NCBI GenBank assembly: GCA_036504035.1 | Contig: DASXVV010000014.1 | Span: 248,001 to 312,000 of the forward strand | Direction of reading: 5' to 3' | DNA length: 64,000 nucleotides | Source of the DNA: Candidatus Deferrimicrobiaceae bacterium | GTDB lineage: Bacteria; Desulfobacterota; Deferrimicrobia; Deferrimicrobiales; Deferrimicrobiaceae | Shown here: positions 28,012-40,744 of the stretch, piece by piece | Layout of the letters: the number at the start of each line of letters is the position of its first letter | Position numbering within the stretch: position 1 is the stretch's first letter | Program-made: the position numbers and the translations under genes | The notes under the pieces: model-generated | Told to the model about the DNA's origin: nothing | The model's input: the letters and a program-made list of their open reading frames with translations, nothing else | The model's database searches: none

Positions 28012-29727
28012 ATGAACGAGAACCCAACCAAGCCCGAAGTTTCCGAAGATCCGGCCGAGGCCGATTTCGCGACGCTCTGGGAGGAAAGCATCGAAGTCCC
28101 CGAGGAAGGCCACCTCATCCACGGGGTCGTGATCAAGATTCTCAAGGAATATGTGGCGGTCGACATCAACCGCAAGTCCGAGGGAATGCTTCCGATCTCC
28201 GATATTCCCCCCGAAGAGCTCGAGGGGCTGAAGCCGGGCGAACGGATCGACGTCATGGTCGAGCGCTACGACGGTCAGCAGGGCTTCGTGCTGCTCTCAA
28301 GGACCAAGGTGCTCAAGCTCCGCGTCTGGGACGACCTCCAGAAGGCGTTCGACGAAGGGACGCCGGTCGACGGCGTGCTGGTGGCCAAGGTCAAGGGCGG
28401 CTATACGGTCGATATCGGGGTCAAGACCTTCCTGCCGGGCAGCCAGGTCGACCTTCGCCCCGTGAAAGACACGGAAAACGTCGTGGGGCTCAAGGGCAAG
28501 TTCAAGATCCTCAAGTTCTCCCGGAAGAAGGCAAACGTCGTCGTGTCCCGCCGCGCCTGGCTCGAGCAGGAGCGCGAGGGGCTTCGGGCCGGCCTTCTCG
28601 ACCACATGAAAGAAGGCGACATCGTCGAGGCGCGGGTCAAGAACATCACCGATTACGGGATGTTCATGGACCTCGGCGGTCTCGACGGCCTCATGCACAT
28701 CACCGACATGAGCTACGGCAAGGTGTCGCACCCGAGCGAGCTCTTCAAGGTCGGCGACGCGCTCACGGTCAAGGTCATCCGCTTCGACCGCGAGAAGGGG
28801 CGCATCTCCCTGGGGCTCAAGCAGATGAAGCCCGATCCCTGGTTCGAGATCGCGGCGAACTACCCCGAAGGCGCGCGTGCCAAGGGGCGGGTGACCAACA
28901 TCACGAAATACGGCGCATTCGTCGAGCTCGAGGAGGGGGTCGAGGGATTGCTCCACGTCTCCGAGATGTCCTGGGGCAAGCGGCTCAAGGAACCGTCCGA
29001 GATCATGAAGGCGGGCGACGTCATCGAGGTCGTCGTCCTCAAGGTCGAGACCGAGAACCGGAAGATCTCGCTGGGCTACCGGCAGCTCCTGCCCAACCCG
29101 TGGGATGAACTGCGCGCCCTCCACCCCGAAGGGTCGGTCGTCGACGGCGTCGTCAAGAACATCACCGATTTCGGCGTATTCGTCGACATCGGGGGCGAGA
29201 TCGACGGCCTGATCCACATCTCCGACCTGTCGTGGAACCAGCGGATCAAGCATCCATCCGAAGTCGTCAAGAAGGGCGACAAGGTGACCGCCAAGGTCGT
29301 CAAGGTCGACCGGGAGAACCAGAAGTTCTCGCTCGGTCTCAAGCAGTTGACCGCCGATCCCTGGTCCGAGCTCGAATCGCGCCTGCACAAGGGCGTTGCG
29401 GTGACCGGCAAGGTGACCCGCGTCGCGGACTTCGGCGTGTTCGTCGAGGTCGGCAACGGCTTCGAGGGCCTGGTCCACATCTCCGAGCTTTCCCGCGAAA
29501 AGGTCGAGAGCGCCGCGGCCTTCTGCCACGAGGGCGAGGAAGTCACCGCCGTCGTGCTCGGCCTCGACCGGGCCAACAAGAAGATCTCTCTCAGCATCCG
29601 CGCCTACCAGGACGAGGCCGACCGGAAGAGCATGGAAAGCTACATGCACAACGCGAATCGCGAACCCGAGGGGCCGACCGCGCTCGGGGAGGCGCTTCGG
29701 GCCAAGCTGAAGCTCAACGGAGAATGA
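28012..29727 (+). CDS. rpsA: 30S ribosomal protein S1
   Basis: Binds mRNA leaders and docks them on the 30S subunit. The 571-residue protein has six S1 (OB-fold) repeats spaced about 86 residues apart, with clear repeats ending in phrases such as LHVSEMSW, IHISDLSW and VHISELS. The length equals the proteobacterial six-repeat form. ATG 28012 has AGGAG 8 bases upstream. Presence of full S1 agrees with the many weak ribosome sites and TTG/GTG starts here. It overlaps sppA by 4 bases. Confidence 0.97.
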   Translation: MNENPTKPEVSEDPAEADFATLWEESIEVPEEGHLIHGVVIKILKEYVAVDINRKSEGMLPISDIPPEELEGLKPGERIDVMVERYDGQQGFVLLSRTKVLKLRVWDDLQKAFDEGTPVDGVLVAKVKGGYTVDIGVKTFLPGSQVDLRPVKDTENVVGLKGKFKILKFSRKKANVVVSRRAWLEQEREGLRAGLLDHMKEGDIVEARVKNITDYGMFMDLGGLDGLMHITDMSYGKVSHPSELFKVGDALTVKVIRFDREKGRISLGLKQMKPDPWFEIAANYPEGARAKGRVTNITKYGAFVELEEGVEGLLHVSEMSWGKRLKEPSEIMKAGDVIEVVVLKVETENRKISLGYRQLLPNPWDELRALHPEGSVVDGVVKNITDFGVFVDIGGEIDGLIHISDLSWNQRIKHPSEVVKKGDKVTAKVVKVDRENQKFSLGLKQLTADPWSELESRLHKGVAVTGKVTRVADFGVFVEVGNGFEGLVHISELSREKVESAAAFCHEGEEVTAVVLGLDRANKKISLSIRAYQDEADRKSMESYMHNANREPEGPTALGEALRAKLKLNGE

Positions 29728-30644
29728 ACACCGGGGGGCTCTACGGCGACGTGTCCCACTTCAAGGGCGGGGCGCGCAAAAGCCCGTTCTTTCGGGGCTG
29801 CCTGATGATCGGTCTGGTGCTCGGGGTCTTCCTTCTCCTGCTCGGGATTCTCTCCCAGGTCGACGAGGGGACGCTCCAGCGAGGCGACAAGGTGGCGGTG
29901 CTGCCCATCACCGGGTTGATCGCCGACTCCGAGTCCGTGATCGAGCAGCTCAAGAAATACGCGAAAGACGAGAACGTCAAAGCCATCGTCATCCGGATCA
30001 ACTCGCCGGGCGGCGGGGTTGGCCCTTCCCAGGAAATCTACGAAGAGGTTCGCAAGCTCCGGGGCAAGAAGGTGGTCGTCACGTCGATGGGGGCGCTGGC
30101 AGCGTCCGGCGGCTATTACATCGCCTGCGCCACGCAGAAGATCTATGCGAACCCGGGGACGATCACCGGCTCCATCGGCGTCATCATGCCGTTCGTCAAC
30201 CTCGAGGAGCTCGCCCATAAGCTCGGCGTCCGGGGGATGGAGGTCAAGAGCGGCCGCTTCAAGGACACCGGATCCTCGATGCGCTCCATGAATCCCGAAG
30301 AAAAGGCGCTGCTCCAGGGGGTCGTCGACAACACCCATCGCCAGTTCGTCGCGGCGGTCGCCGAGGGCCGAAAGCAGCCGGCCTCGAAGGTCATGCAGAT
30401 CGCCGACGGCCGCATCATGTCGGGCGAGCAGGCCAAGGCGCTCGGGCTGGTCGACGCGCTTGGCAACCTCGAGGATGCGGTGGCCGATGCCGGGCGCATG
30501 GCCGGAATCAAGGGCGAGCCCCGTGTGATCACGCCCGCCAAGAAAAAGCTGTCATTTGCCGACCTGCTCAAGCAGGAGATCAAGACGCTGATCGACGAGC
30601 GCATGTCGGCCGAACCCGTTCACATCGATTATCTGGCGAAATGA
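29724..30644 (+). CDS. sppA: signal peptide peptidase SppA (short form)
   Basis: Membrane-bound serine peptidase that degrades cleaved signal peptides. The 306-residue protein has one N-terminal membrane segment (about 26-44), then the S49 domain: RINSPGGGVGPSQEIY, nucleophile Ser128 in ALAASGGYY, TGSIGV and the general-base Lys180 in KSGRFKD. It is the 36K-type with a single S49 domain. The ATG lies within the rpsA stop (ATGA). This rpsA-sppA-ihfB order is typical of Geobacter-like genomes. Confidence 0.94.
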   Translation: MNTGGLYGDVSHFKGGARKSPFFRGCLMIGLVLGVFLLLLGILSQVDEGTLQRGDKVAVLPITGLIADSESVIEQLKKYAKDENVKAIVIRINSPGGGVGPSQEIYEEVRKLRGKKVVVTSMGALAASGGYYIACATQKIYANPGTITGSIGVIMPFVNLEELAHKLGVRGMEVKSGRFKDTGSSMRSMNPEEKALLQGVVDNTHRQFVAAVAEGRKQPASKVMQIADGRIMSGEQAKALGLVDALGNLEDAVADAGRMAGIKGEPRVITPAKKKLSFADLLKQEIKTLIDERMSAEPVHIDYLAK

Positions 30645-30666
30645 GCCTACATAAGGAGTCGAAGGG

Positions 30667-30945
30667 ATGACCAAGAGCGATCTCGTCGAAAAGCTTTCCG
30701 AGAAGGTGTCGAACCTGACCAAGAAAGAGTGTGAGGAAATCGTCGACACCGTGTTCGAAAACATGAAGAAGGCGCTCCACAAGGGCGAAAAGATCGAGAT
30801 CCGCGGTTTCGGCAGCTTCACGGTCCGGACGCGGCGGGCCAAGGAAGGCCGCAATCCCAAGACCGGCGACAAGGTGGCAATTCCCGAGAAGCGCATTCCC
30901 TTCTTCAAGGTGGGGAAGGAGCTCCGGGAACTGGTCAACTGCTGA
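30667..30945 (+). CDS. ihfB: integration host factor, beta-like subunit
   Basis: A 92-residue HU/IHF-fold DNA-bending protein. TKSDLVEKL at the start, IEIRGFGSF and PFFKVGKELRELVN at the end fit the IHF-beta (HimD) type better than HU; GRNPKTGDKV is the proline-containing DNA-intercalating arm. It would bend DNA at sigma-54 promoters, recombination sites and the nucleoid together with an alpha subunit encoded elsewhere. TAAGGAG precedes ATG 30667. Its position after rpsA-sppA supports the subunit call. Confidence 0.9.
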   Translation: MTKSDLVEKLSEKVSNLTKKECEEIVDTVFENMKKALHKGEKIEIRGFGSFTVRTRRAKEGRNPKTGDKVAIPEKRIPFFKVGKELRELVNC

Positions 30946-30959
30946 AGGACGGCGACGGC

Positions 30960-31463
30960 ATGGAGCGGATGTTTTCACCGTGGCGGATGGCGTACATCCA
31001 GAAGGATCAGGGGGGCTGCGGCAACGGACACGGTTGCGTTTTCTGCGTCGAACCGGCCGACCTCGACGATCCCGGCCGGCTGGTACTCGGAATCTACCCT
31101 CATACGCTCGCCATCTGCAACCTGTACCCCTACAATAACGGGCATGTCCTTCTCGCGCCGCGCCGGCACGTTTCCGATCTGTCGCTCCTCTCGCGCGAGG
31201 AGCTGTCCGAACTCATGTCGCTCGCGGCGATGGCCACCCGCGCGCTCGGCGCAGAGTACGCTCCCGCAGGCTTCAACCTCGGCATGAACCTGGGCAAGGT
31301 GGCGGGCGCCGGCATCGCCGACCACCTTCACCTTCACGTTGTCCCCCGATGGAACGGCGACACAAACTTCATGAGCGCCGCCCTGACCACGCGCGTTCTC
31401 CCCGAATCGCTGGCCGAGACGCACCTTCGCCTTCAGCCCCTGTTCCGCGACCTCGCGCCGTAA
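30960..31463 (+). CDS. HIT family hydrolase (AP4A phosphorylase-like)
   Basis: A histidine-triad nucleotide-binding protein of 167 residues. The HxHxHxx triad is in DHLHLHVVPRWNGD, after NLGKVAGAGI. A CxxC-type site (GCVFC near residue 25) and a downstream His could hold zinc, as in the branch related to AP4A phosphorylase/GalT. Likely reactions are hydrolysis of dinucleoside polyphosphates or adenylated metabolites. It lies between ihfB and mutS with 14- and 18-base gaps. Confidence 0.88.
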   Translation: MERMFSPWRMAYIQKDQGGCGNGHGCVFCVEPADLDDPGRLVLGIYPHTLAICNLYPYNNGHVLLAPRRHVSDLSLLSREELSELMSLAAMATRALGAEYAPAGFNLGMNLGKVAGAGIADHLHLHVVPRWNGDTNFMSAALTTRVLPESLAETHLRLQPLFRDLAP

Positions 31464-31481
31464 AGGCGCAACCACCCCCCG

Positions 31482-34096
<2,615 letters not shown>

Positions 34097-34100
<4 letters not shown>

Positions 34101-35476
34101 TGTTCTCCTCTCGCCAAGCCGCGGCGCGGTTCGCCGCACGGCTCCTCCTGCTGGTTCTTCTCCCGGCTTCGGCATTCGCGCAAGGCGCGCGCGTGTCCGG
34201 CATCCGCTTCTGGAACAGCGACCAGTACACCCGCGTGGCCGTCGACCTCGATACGGAGGCCGCCTACGAGACACGCTTTCTTCCTGCCTCAAGCGACGGC
34301 AGGTTCCCTCCCCGCATCCTGATCGACATCAAGCAGGCCGTCATCCACGAAGACATCCTCCGAAAGCCGGTCGAGGTGCGCAACGGGCTGCTCAAAGTGG
34401 TCCGGGCGGGGCGTTTCAAGCCCGGCGTCGTTCGGGTCGTGATCGACCTCGAAAAGACGTGCTCATACCAGGCCTTCACGATGGTCGATCCCTATCGCAT
34501 CATCGTCGATGTCGACGGACAGGGGATGGGCGATAGTTGCCCGCTGCCGGCCGACGGGAACTCGGCTGCCGGCGCCTCTTCCGACAACGTGCACCCGGTT
34601 CTCCGGAGCGCACCGCCGGCGCCCCTGCCGGGGTCTGTCCCGATGGTCCAGTCGATGATTCCCAGGCCGGTTCCCCCCCCCGTTCCCGAAGCGCTTCCCG
34701 CACCGGAACCGAGGGAGACGGCGGCGGAGGACCAACCGACGGGGCGCCCGGAGGCTTCGCCCCCGGGGCAGGCGAAGGTTCCCCGTTTCCGCGTCATGCT
34801 CGATCCCGGTCACGGCGGAAAGGATTCGGGCGCCGTGGGGTTCAGCGGGTTGAAAGAGAAGGACATCGTGCTCGAGCTCGGCCGGCTGGTCCGGGAAAGG
34901 CTCCAGAAAGAAGGCGGTTGCGACATCCGGATGACGCGCGACACCGACGTGTTCATCCCGCTCGAGGAGCGCACCGCGATGGCCAACAAGGCGCACGCCG
35001 ACCTGTTCGTGTCGCTCCACATCAATGCCAGTCCCAACCGCAAGGCCGACGGGATTTCCACCTACGTCCTGTCCCGGGCCGGCAGCGACCGCGCGGCGCT
35101 CGAGCTGGCTGCACGCGAGAACGGCGTGCCGGTCGCCAAGCTGACCGGCGTCAAATTCATCCTCGACGACCTGTCGCTGTTCGGCCGGAAGAAAGAGTCG
35201 ATGAAGCTGGCAAAGACCGTCAACGACGCCATCGTGCGCAACCTGTCGGGCAAGTACGGCCAGATGCACAACCTCGGGCTCAAGCAGGCGCCCTTTTACG
35301 TCCTCGTTGGCGCCCGGATGACGGCCGTGCTCATCGAATCGGCTTTCATCAGCAACGAACGCGACGAGAAGCGGTTGCGCGAGCATGCCTATCTCGAGAC
35401 GATCGCCGACAGTGTCGTCGAGGCGATCCGCTATTACGCCCGGAACGGCGCCATCGCATCCAGGGCAGGCATCTGA
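34097..35476 (+). CDS. N-acetylmuramoyl-L-alanine amidase, AmiC type with AMIN domain
   Basis: Periplasmic zinc amidase that cuts the stem peptide from MurNAc during daughter-cell separation. GTG 34097 is directly followed by ATG 34100; either could start the 459-residue protein. It has a signal peptide (RLLLLVLLPASAFAQG), an AMIN domain (about 30-140) that targets peptidoglycan or the septum, a Pro/Ala-rich linker (about 150-225), and an Amidase_3 domain with MLDPGHGGKDSGAVG, LEERTAMANK, SLHINASPN and LIESAFISN, giving His/Glu/His/Glu zinc and catalytic residues. Confidence 0.94.
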
Positions 35477-35480
35477 CGCC

Positions 35481-38159
35481 GTGCCCCCGGCTCCGGTTTT
35501 CGACATCGACCTTTCCCGGGCCGGGATGTCCGACAAGGAATTTCGCGAAGCGTTAAAAGGGTATCTCGCCGGGACGCTCGGCGCCATTCGGGCCCAATGC
35601 CGCACGATCCCGGGGGCCGGCCACGCCGCGTGCTACGATTACTCCGACGCGATGGACACGGTTCTGCGGGTGGTCCACGACCGGGCGCGCCAGTCCTTCC
35701 TGGCCACCGCCCCCGACATCGGCTACAAGATGTCCGTGGTCGCCGTCGGCGGCTACGGCCGTCGGGAGCTCTGCCCGAAATCCGACGTCGACCTTCTGTT
35801 CCTTTATCCCTACAAGCTCGACCGCTACGTCGAGGCGATGACCGAGTGGATGACCTATCCGCTGTGGGATCTCGGCCTCGACGTCGGCTACAGCGTCCGC
35901 AACGTCAAGGAAACGATCAAGATGGCGTCGTGCGACGACACCATCCGGACTGCGCTGCTCGATCGCCGGTTTATTACCGGCCACGAGGGCAACTTCGACG
36001 AGTCGGTCAAGGAGCTCGACAAGTTTCTCTTTTATACGGGCGCCGACCGGTTCATCGAGAAGAAGATCTCCGAGATGCATGCGCGCCACGAGAAGTACGG
36101 GCTGACGACCTACGTGCTCGAGCCCAACATCAAGGAAGGGCGCGGGGCGCTTCGCGACATCCAGACCGCGGTCTGGGCCGCCCGGATCAAGTACAAGTGC
36201 GCCAACCTGACCGAGCTCCGGAACAAGGGGGTCGCGACCCGTCAGACGATCGAGGCGCTTCGTTACGTCGAAGACTACCTGCTGCGCGTCCGGACCGAGA
36301 TGCATTTCCTCCCCGGCAAGAAGACCGATATGCTGACGTTCGACGCCCAAGAGCAGGTGGCGGCGCGATTCGGCTATCGCGACCGGGGCAACGACTACGG
36401 CGTCGAGCGGTTCATGCGCGCCTACTACCTCAACACGGTCGCCTGCGCCCAGCTTTCCGACGAGCTGCTTGAAGAGGTCGGCCGATTCCTGCCCGAGCCG
36501 TCCCGGAGGCCCTTCTTTTTCCAGAGGCGCAAGCAGCTGGGCGACGAGGCGATCATCTACAAGGGGAAGATCTCCGCCCGGGATGCCGGCTCCTTCCGGA
36601 AAGACCCGGTCCGCATCCTCGAATTCTTCCGGTCGATGCAGATCAACAAGGCGAAACTTTCCGTCGAGGCCAAGCGGCAGATCCAGCAGGCGCTGCCGGC
36701 CGTCACTGCGGAGTTCCGCGAGGATCCGCGTGCCGCGAAGCTGTTCCTCGAAATCCTGGGCGACACGACCCACCTGCGGGACACGCTCATGGCGATGAAC
36801 GCCACGCGCTTCCTCGGCCGGTACATCCCCGAGTGGGCGGGCATCACCTGCAAGGTCCAGCGCGACGTCTACCATGTCTACACCGTCGACGTGCACAGCA
36901 TCCGCGCCGCGAGCGTCCTGGCGCGCGCCGAGTTTCTCGAACATCGCAACCCGGACGAGGATGCGTTCCTCCGGATCTTCAAGACGGTGGCCCGCCCCGA
37001 CGTCCTGACGCTCGCGACGCTTTGCCACGACATCGGCAAGGGGCGGGGGCATCGCCATTCCGAGGTCGGCGCCGAGATGGCCGAGCGGATCTGCCGCCGC
37101 CTCGGGCTTTCGCAGGCGCTGATCGACGACGTGGTTTTTCTCGTGCGGGAGCACTTGTCGATGGCCCATGCCGCCCAGCGTCGCGACCTGCACGACCTCG
37201 ACCTCATCCTGTCGTTCAGCGGAACCGTGGGCACGATGGCCCGCCTCGACCAACTCTACCTGCTGACCTATTCCGACATCCGGGCGGTCGGCCCCGAGGT
37301 GTGGAACCACTGGAAGTCGATGCTGATCGGCGAGCTCTATGCCAAGGCGAAAAACGTGCTCGAGCACGGCGCCCTCAAACATCCGTTCGAGCAGCAGGCG
37401 ACCCGTCGCCGGGAGGCAGTACGCGACCTGCTCAAGTCCGCCCCGCCGGACATCCTCGACCTGTTCATGTCGCGCTTCGACGATCGTTATTTCCTCGGCA
37501 CGCCCGACACGCTCATCCCGCAGCATTTCAGGATGCTCTCCGCCTATTCCGGGGCCCCGATGGTCGAGGTGATCGATGTTCCCGAAACCGGCGCCTCGGA
37601 GGTGATCGTGCTCTGCCCCGACCGGCGGGGGCTGTTCGCTACCATTGCGGGCACGCTGTCCGCCGATTCGGTCAACATCCTCAACGCCGCGATCGCCACC
37701 ACCTTTGACGGGGTGGCAGTCGACACCTTTTACGTCTCGGGGATCTTCGAGGAAGACCCGGAGCAGTCCCGCCGCGGCCGGCTTGCCGGCGACCTGAAGC
37801 GGGTGTTGTCCGGGAGTATCGACGTCCCCGCCTTGCTGGCCGAGCGCCGCACCCCCCGCTTCGTCCGGGAAAAGCTGGTCAAGTACCGGCCCACGCGGGT
37901 CGTGTTCGACAACAGCGTCTCCACGCGGTACACCGTCGTCGACATCTTCACCTACGACCGGATCGGCCTGTTGTTCGACATCACGGGCACCCTGACGGCA
38001 CTCGGCGTGGATATCGTCCTCTCCAAGATCGCCACCAAGGCCGACCAGGTGGCCGACGTTTTCTACCTAGCCGACCAGGATGGCGGGAAGATCACCGATC
38101 CGGCGCGCCAGGAAGAGATCCGGGCCGCGCTCATGGACGCGATCGCGGGGGAGCAGTGA
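35481..38159 (+). CDS. glnD: [Protein-PII] uridylyltransferase/uridylyl-removing enzyme
   Basis: Glutamine sensor of nitrogen control that adds and removes UMP on PII proteins. The 892 residues (start GTG 35481; an ATG at 35526 is an alternative) show the nucleotidyltransferase motif VAVGGYGRRELCPKSDVDLLF, an HD hydrolase domain (LCHDIGKGRGHRHSEVGAEMAE), and two C-terminal ACT domains (VIVLCPDRRGLFATIAG and VVDIFTYDRIGLLFDITG) that bind glutamine. The order and length are classical. It sits 4 bases after the amidase stop and 3 bases before the recombinase gene. Confidence 0.95.
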   Translation: MPPAPVFDIDLSRAGMSDKEFREALKGYLAGTLGAIRAQCRTIPGAGHAACYDYSDAMDTVLRVVHDRARQSFLATAPDIGYKMSVVAVGGYGRRELCPKSDVDLLFLYPYKLDRYVEAMTEWMTYPLWDLGLDVGYSVRNVKETIKMASCDDTIRTALLDRRFITGHEGNFDESVKELDKFLFYTGADRFIEKKISEMHARHEKYGLTTYVLEPNIKEGRGALRDIQTAVWAARIKYKCANLTELRNKGVATRQTIEALRYVEDYLLRVRTEMHFLPGKKTDMLTFDAQEQVAARFGYRDRGNDYGVERFMRAYYLNTVACAQLSDELLEEVGRFLPEPSRRPFFFQRRKQLGDEAIIYKGKISARDAGSFRKDPVRILEFFRSMQINKAKLSVEAKRQIQQALPAVTAEFREDPRAAKLFLEILGDTTHLRDTLMAMNATRFLGRYIPEWAGITCKVQRDVYHVYTVDVHSIRAASVLARAEFLEHRNPDEDAFLRIFKTVARPDVLTLATLCHDIGKGRGHRHSEVGAEMAERICRRLGLSQALIDDVVFLVREHLSMAHAAQRRDLHDLDLILSFSGTVGTMARLDQLYLLTYSDIRAVGPEVWNHWKSMLIGELYAKAKNVLEHGALKHPFEQQATRRREAVRDLLKSAPPDILDLFMSRFDDRYFLGTPDTLIPQHFRMLSAYSGAPMVEVIDVPETGASEVIVLCPDRRGLFATIAGTLSADSVNILNAAIATTFDGVAVDTFYVSGIFEEDPEQSRRGRLAGDLKRVLSGSIDVPALLAERRTPRFVREKLVKYRPTRVVFDNSVSTRYTVVDIFTYDRIGLLFDITGTLTALGVDIVLSKIATKADQVADVFYLADQDGGKITDPARQEEIRAALMDAIAGEQ

Positions 38160-38162
38160 CCC

Positions 38163-39056
38163 GTGGAGGACATCGAATCGCTGGCTGACGGCTTCCTTCT
38201 GCACCTCCGCACCGAGCGGCGACTGTCACCCCACACGCTCGACGCCTACGGCGGCGACATCCGCCGCTTCGTCTCCCACCTGCTGGCGGAGGGGACGACG
38301 CCCGACCGGTTCGACCGCCCCGCCTACCTTCGCTTCCTGACCGACCTCCGGGAAGAGGGCCTTTCCGCCCGCAGCACCGCGCGCCACGTTTCCTCCATCC
38401 GGTCCTTTTTTCGTTGGCTCGTCCGGGAAGGGAAGCTCGAGGCGTCGCCGCTGGCCGACGTCCGCGCCCCGAAGACCGGCCGCCCGCTGCCCAAATACCT
38501 GACGCTCACCGAGGTTTCCGCCCTGCTCGACGCTCCCGACAGCGAAACGCCCGAGGGATTGCGCGACCGGGCGATGCTGTCCTTGATGTACGCCTCCGGA
38601 TTGCGCGCGACCGAGGTCGTCACGCTTCGTCTCGAAAACGTCGACACATCCGCCGGTTTCCTGCGGATCTTCGGGAAGGGAAGCAAGGAGCGTGTCGTCC
38701 CCGTCGCCCAGAAGGCGCTGGCCGACCTGTCGACCTACATGAAGATGGGACGCCCCGTGTTCCTTCGCAACGGAAGCGGAAACGCGATTTTCTTGAGCCG
38801 GCGCGGAAAGGCCATTACCCGGCAAACACTCTGGAACCGGATTAAATACTGGGTCATTATCGCAGGTATACGGATTGATATCTCGCCTCATACATTAAGG
38901 CATTCCTTCGCGGGCCACCTGCTGGCCGGCGGTGCCGACCTGCGCGCCGTACAGGCCATGCTGGGACACGCCGACATCGCCACGACCCAGATCTATACCT
39001 TCGTAACCCCCGAGCGGCTCCTCGAGGCGCACCGCCGCCACCACCCGAGGGGGTAA
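38163..39056 (+). CDS. tyrosine site-specific recombinase XerC/XerD
   Basis: Chromosome dimer-resolution recombinase acting at dif. The 297 residues hold an N-terminal SAM-like core-binding domain (FLLHLRTERRLSPHTLDAY) and a catalytic domain with Arg in YASGLRATE, Lys in GKGSKER, HTLRHSFA, GHADIATTQIY with the nucleophile Tyr. The size is normal for Xer. Whether it is C or D cannot be decided. Codons at about 38826-38905 are unusually AT-rich for the neighbourhood. It follows glnD closely and precedes a non-housekeeping secreted protein. Confidence 0.93.
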   Translation: MEDIESLADGFLLHLRTERRLSPHTLDAYGGDIRRFVSHLLAEGTTPDRFDRPAYLRFLTDLREEGLSARSTARHVSSIRSFFRWLVREGKLEASPLADVRAPKTGRPLPKYLTLTEVSALLDAPDSETPEGLRDRAMLSLMYASGLRATEVVTLRLENVDTSAGFLRIFGKGSKERVVPVAQKALADLSTYMKMGRPVFLRNGSGNAIFLSRRGKAITRQTLWNRIKYWVIIAGIRIDISPHTLRHSFAGHLLAGGADLRAVQAMLGHADIATTQIYTFVTPERLLEAHRRHHPRG

Positions 39057-39129
39057 CGAACCCGAACCGATGCCCATGAATCCAAAGGAATGAACGTGAC
39101 CCGAGGGGCAGGGACACACCGGAGGGAAA

Positions 39130-40695
39130 ATGATCAAAACGAGGCGATCCGAGACAGGTGTCATGCTCGCCGCGGTCGGCTTGGCCGCAATCCTTTCCGC
39201 CGTCCCTTCGGATTCTTCGGGACTGGGCTGGAACATCTCCGAAAATGCGTCTTTCAGGAAAAGTATCCAGGCTGACGCGCTTTCGGTGAAAGCGCCATGG
39301 ACCGACGTCAGGGCATTCATCCCCGATAACCTGTGGGCCGGGATCGCGGACGGGACGGACCGGACCGACCTGTCCCCGTTTATCGGGAGGTGCATCGAGG
39401 CGACCCCGGATGGCGGGGAAATCGTGTTCCCTCCGGGGACCTATACGCTCGGAAGAACCGTTACAGTCCGGAACCGATCGTATCTGCGAATCCGGGGTGC
39501 GGGGGTAGGCCAGCGGGGCGGGGGGGTGCGGCTGAGATGGATCGGAAACGGAAATCCCAAGGCGACGATGATTGACCTGTCCCATGTCAAGTACAGTGCC
39601 ATTTCCGACGTGGTTTTTCTTGGGAACTCGACCGGCAGCCATTCCGTCTCCGATTGGACCGGGATCGGCGTCTACATCCACGATGGCAGTACCTCCATTG
39701 CCTTCACGTCCTGCGATTTTCTCCTGTTCGGGGTAGGCGTACAGGTCGGTGATGTAGCGAGAAACGAGAGCAACAACGAGAACATGTCTTTCCGGAACTG
39801 CTTATTCTCCTACAATACGGTCGGATACCGGCAGCTCTGGCCGAACGCCATGAACAGTTTCTTCGATCATGTCGACGCCACCTTCAACGACCGCGCTTTC
39901 TCCTTCGGCAACGAGCTCGCGGGCACGGGGTCGGTGGTGATGGACAGCATGAACCTCGGGCATAACGGGATCGACATTCACATCGCGAGTTTTGTGAACA
40001 GCTTGACCGTCACGGGAGTCCGGTCGGAGGTCTCGGGGCAATTCTTCGTCGCGCCCGAGGGGGCGAGCGGTTCGCCATCATCTTATGTTTTCACCGGCGC
40101 CGTCCTGCATGGATTGGAGGGGGTCACGCGAAACCCTTACATTGCCTCGAACGGTAACACCACGTGGATCAATGCCGCATTCGGTAATTACACGGAGCCC
40201 GAGCTCACGTTCCTCAATGGGAACGGGTTCTCGACCTGGATATTCATCAATTCCCAGCTCCCGGCGAAGGCGGTCGAAAACACATACCCCGGATGGCGGT
40301 CTGGCAATCGGGTCATCTTCATCGGGTCGCAGTCCTGGGACCCGGCTAAGACACGGTACCGGAACATTACCGACCATGTGCATCTGAGCAACTATGCTTC
40401 CGCCAGATTCTATTTTCCCGCATCGGACGAAACGCCCGATGTCGGCGGCGGGGCGAACTGGTTCTACACACAGTCCAAGGGCACGGGCGGGTTCGCATCC
40501 ATCAACGGTTTCCGGAACCCTTACAACGGGCAGTCGATTACCTTGATCTGCACCGACGCGAATACCCGTATCGTCAGCGGAGGGAAGATCCATCTGGCAG
40601 GAGGCGCCGACTTCGAATGCAGACCGAATTCGACGATCCAGCTTTTCCACGGGCAGGAGGGCGCCTGGTACGAAATCTCCCGCAGCGTCAACTGA
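39130..40695 (+). CDS. secreted right-handed beta-helix protein (pectate-lyase superfamily-like)
   Basis: The 521-residue protein begins with a signal peptide (about 1-30). The segment TDVRAFIPDNLW and then GDGT-like spacing to EIVFPPGTYTLGRTV matches the start of Pfl/pectate-lyase-superfamily (PF12708) beta-helices found in polysaccharide-active enzymes and phage tailspikes. The middle is rich in short beta-strand repeats with Asn, Gly and Ser turns (ISDVVFLGNSTG, FRNCLFSYN). I see no clear catalytic site. Base composition is visibly lower in GC than its neighbours and it is isolated between xer and the nucleotidyltransferase, so transfer is likely. A role in binding or modifying a surface glycan is inference. 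Confidence 0.6.
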   Translation: MIKTRRSETGVMLAAVGLAAILSAVPSDSSGLGWNISENASFRKSIQADALSVKAPWTDVRAFIPDNLWAGIADGTDRTDLSPFIGRCIEATPDGGEIVFPPGTYTLGRTVTVRNRSYLRIRGAGVGQRGGGVRLRWIGNGNPKATMIDLSHVKYSAISDVVFLGNSTGSHSVSDWTGIGVYIHDGSTSIAFTSCDFLLFGVGVQVGDVARNESNNENMSFRNCLFSYNTVGYRQLWPNAMNSFFDHVDATFNDRAFSFGNELAGTGSVVMDSMNLGHNGIDIHIASFVNSLTVTGVRSEVSGQFFVAPEGASGSPSSYVFTGAVLHGLEGVTRNPYIASNGNTTWINAAFGNYTEPELTFLNGNGFSTWIFINSQLPAKAVENTYPGWRSGNRVIFIGSQSWDPAKTRYRNITDHVHLSNYASARFYFPASDETPDVGGGANWFYTQSKGTGGFASINGFRNPYNGQSITLICTDANTRIVSGGKIHLAGGADFECRPNSTIQLFHGQEGAWYEISRSVN

Positions 40696-40744
40696 TCGGT
40701 GTTCTGCTTGCCGAAGTCTTGATGATCCGATAGGTTACGCATAT

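Noticed and set aside
38163-39056. Xer-like recombinase as a phage or transposon integrase
   Set aside because: Length, motifs and operon position after glnD fit a chromosomal XerC/D; no element ends or dif-like repeats were seen beside it.
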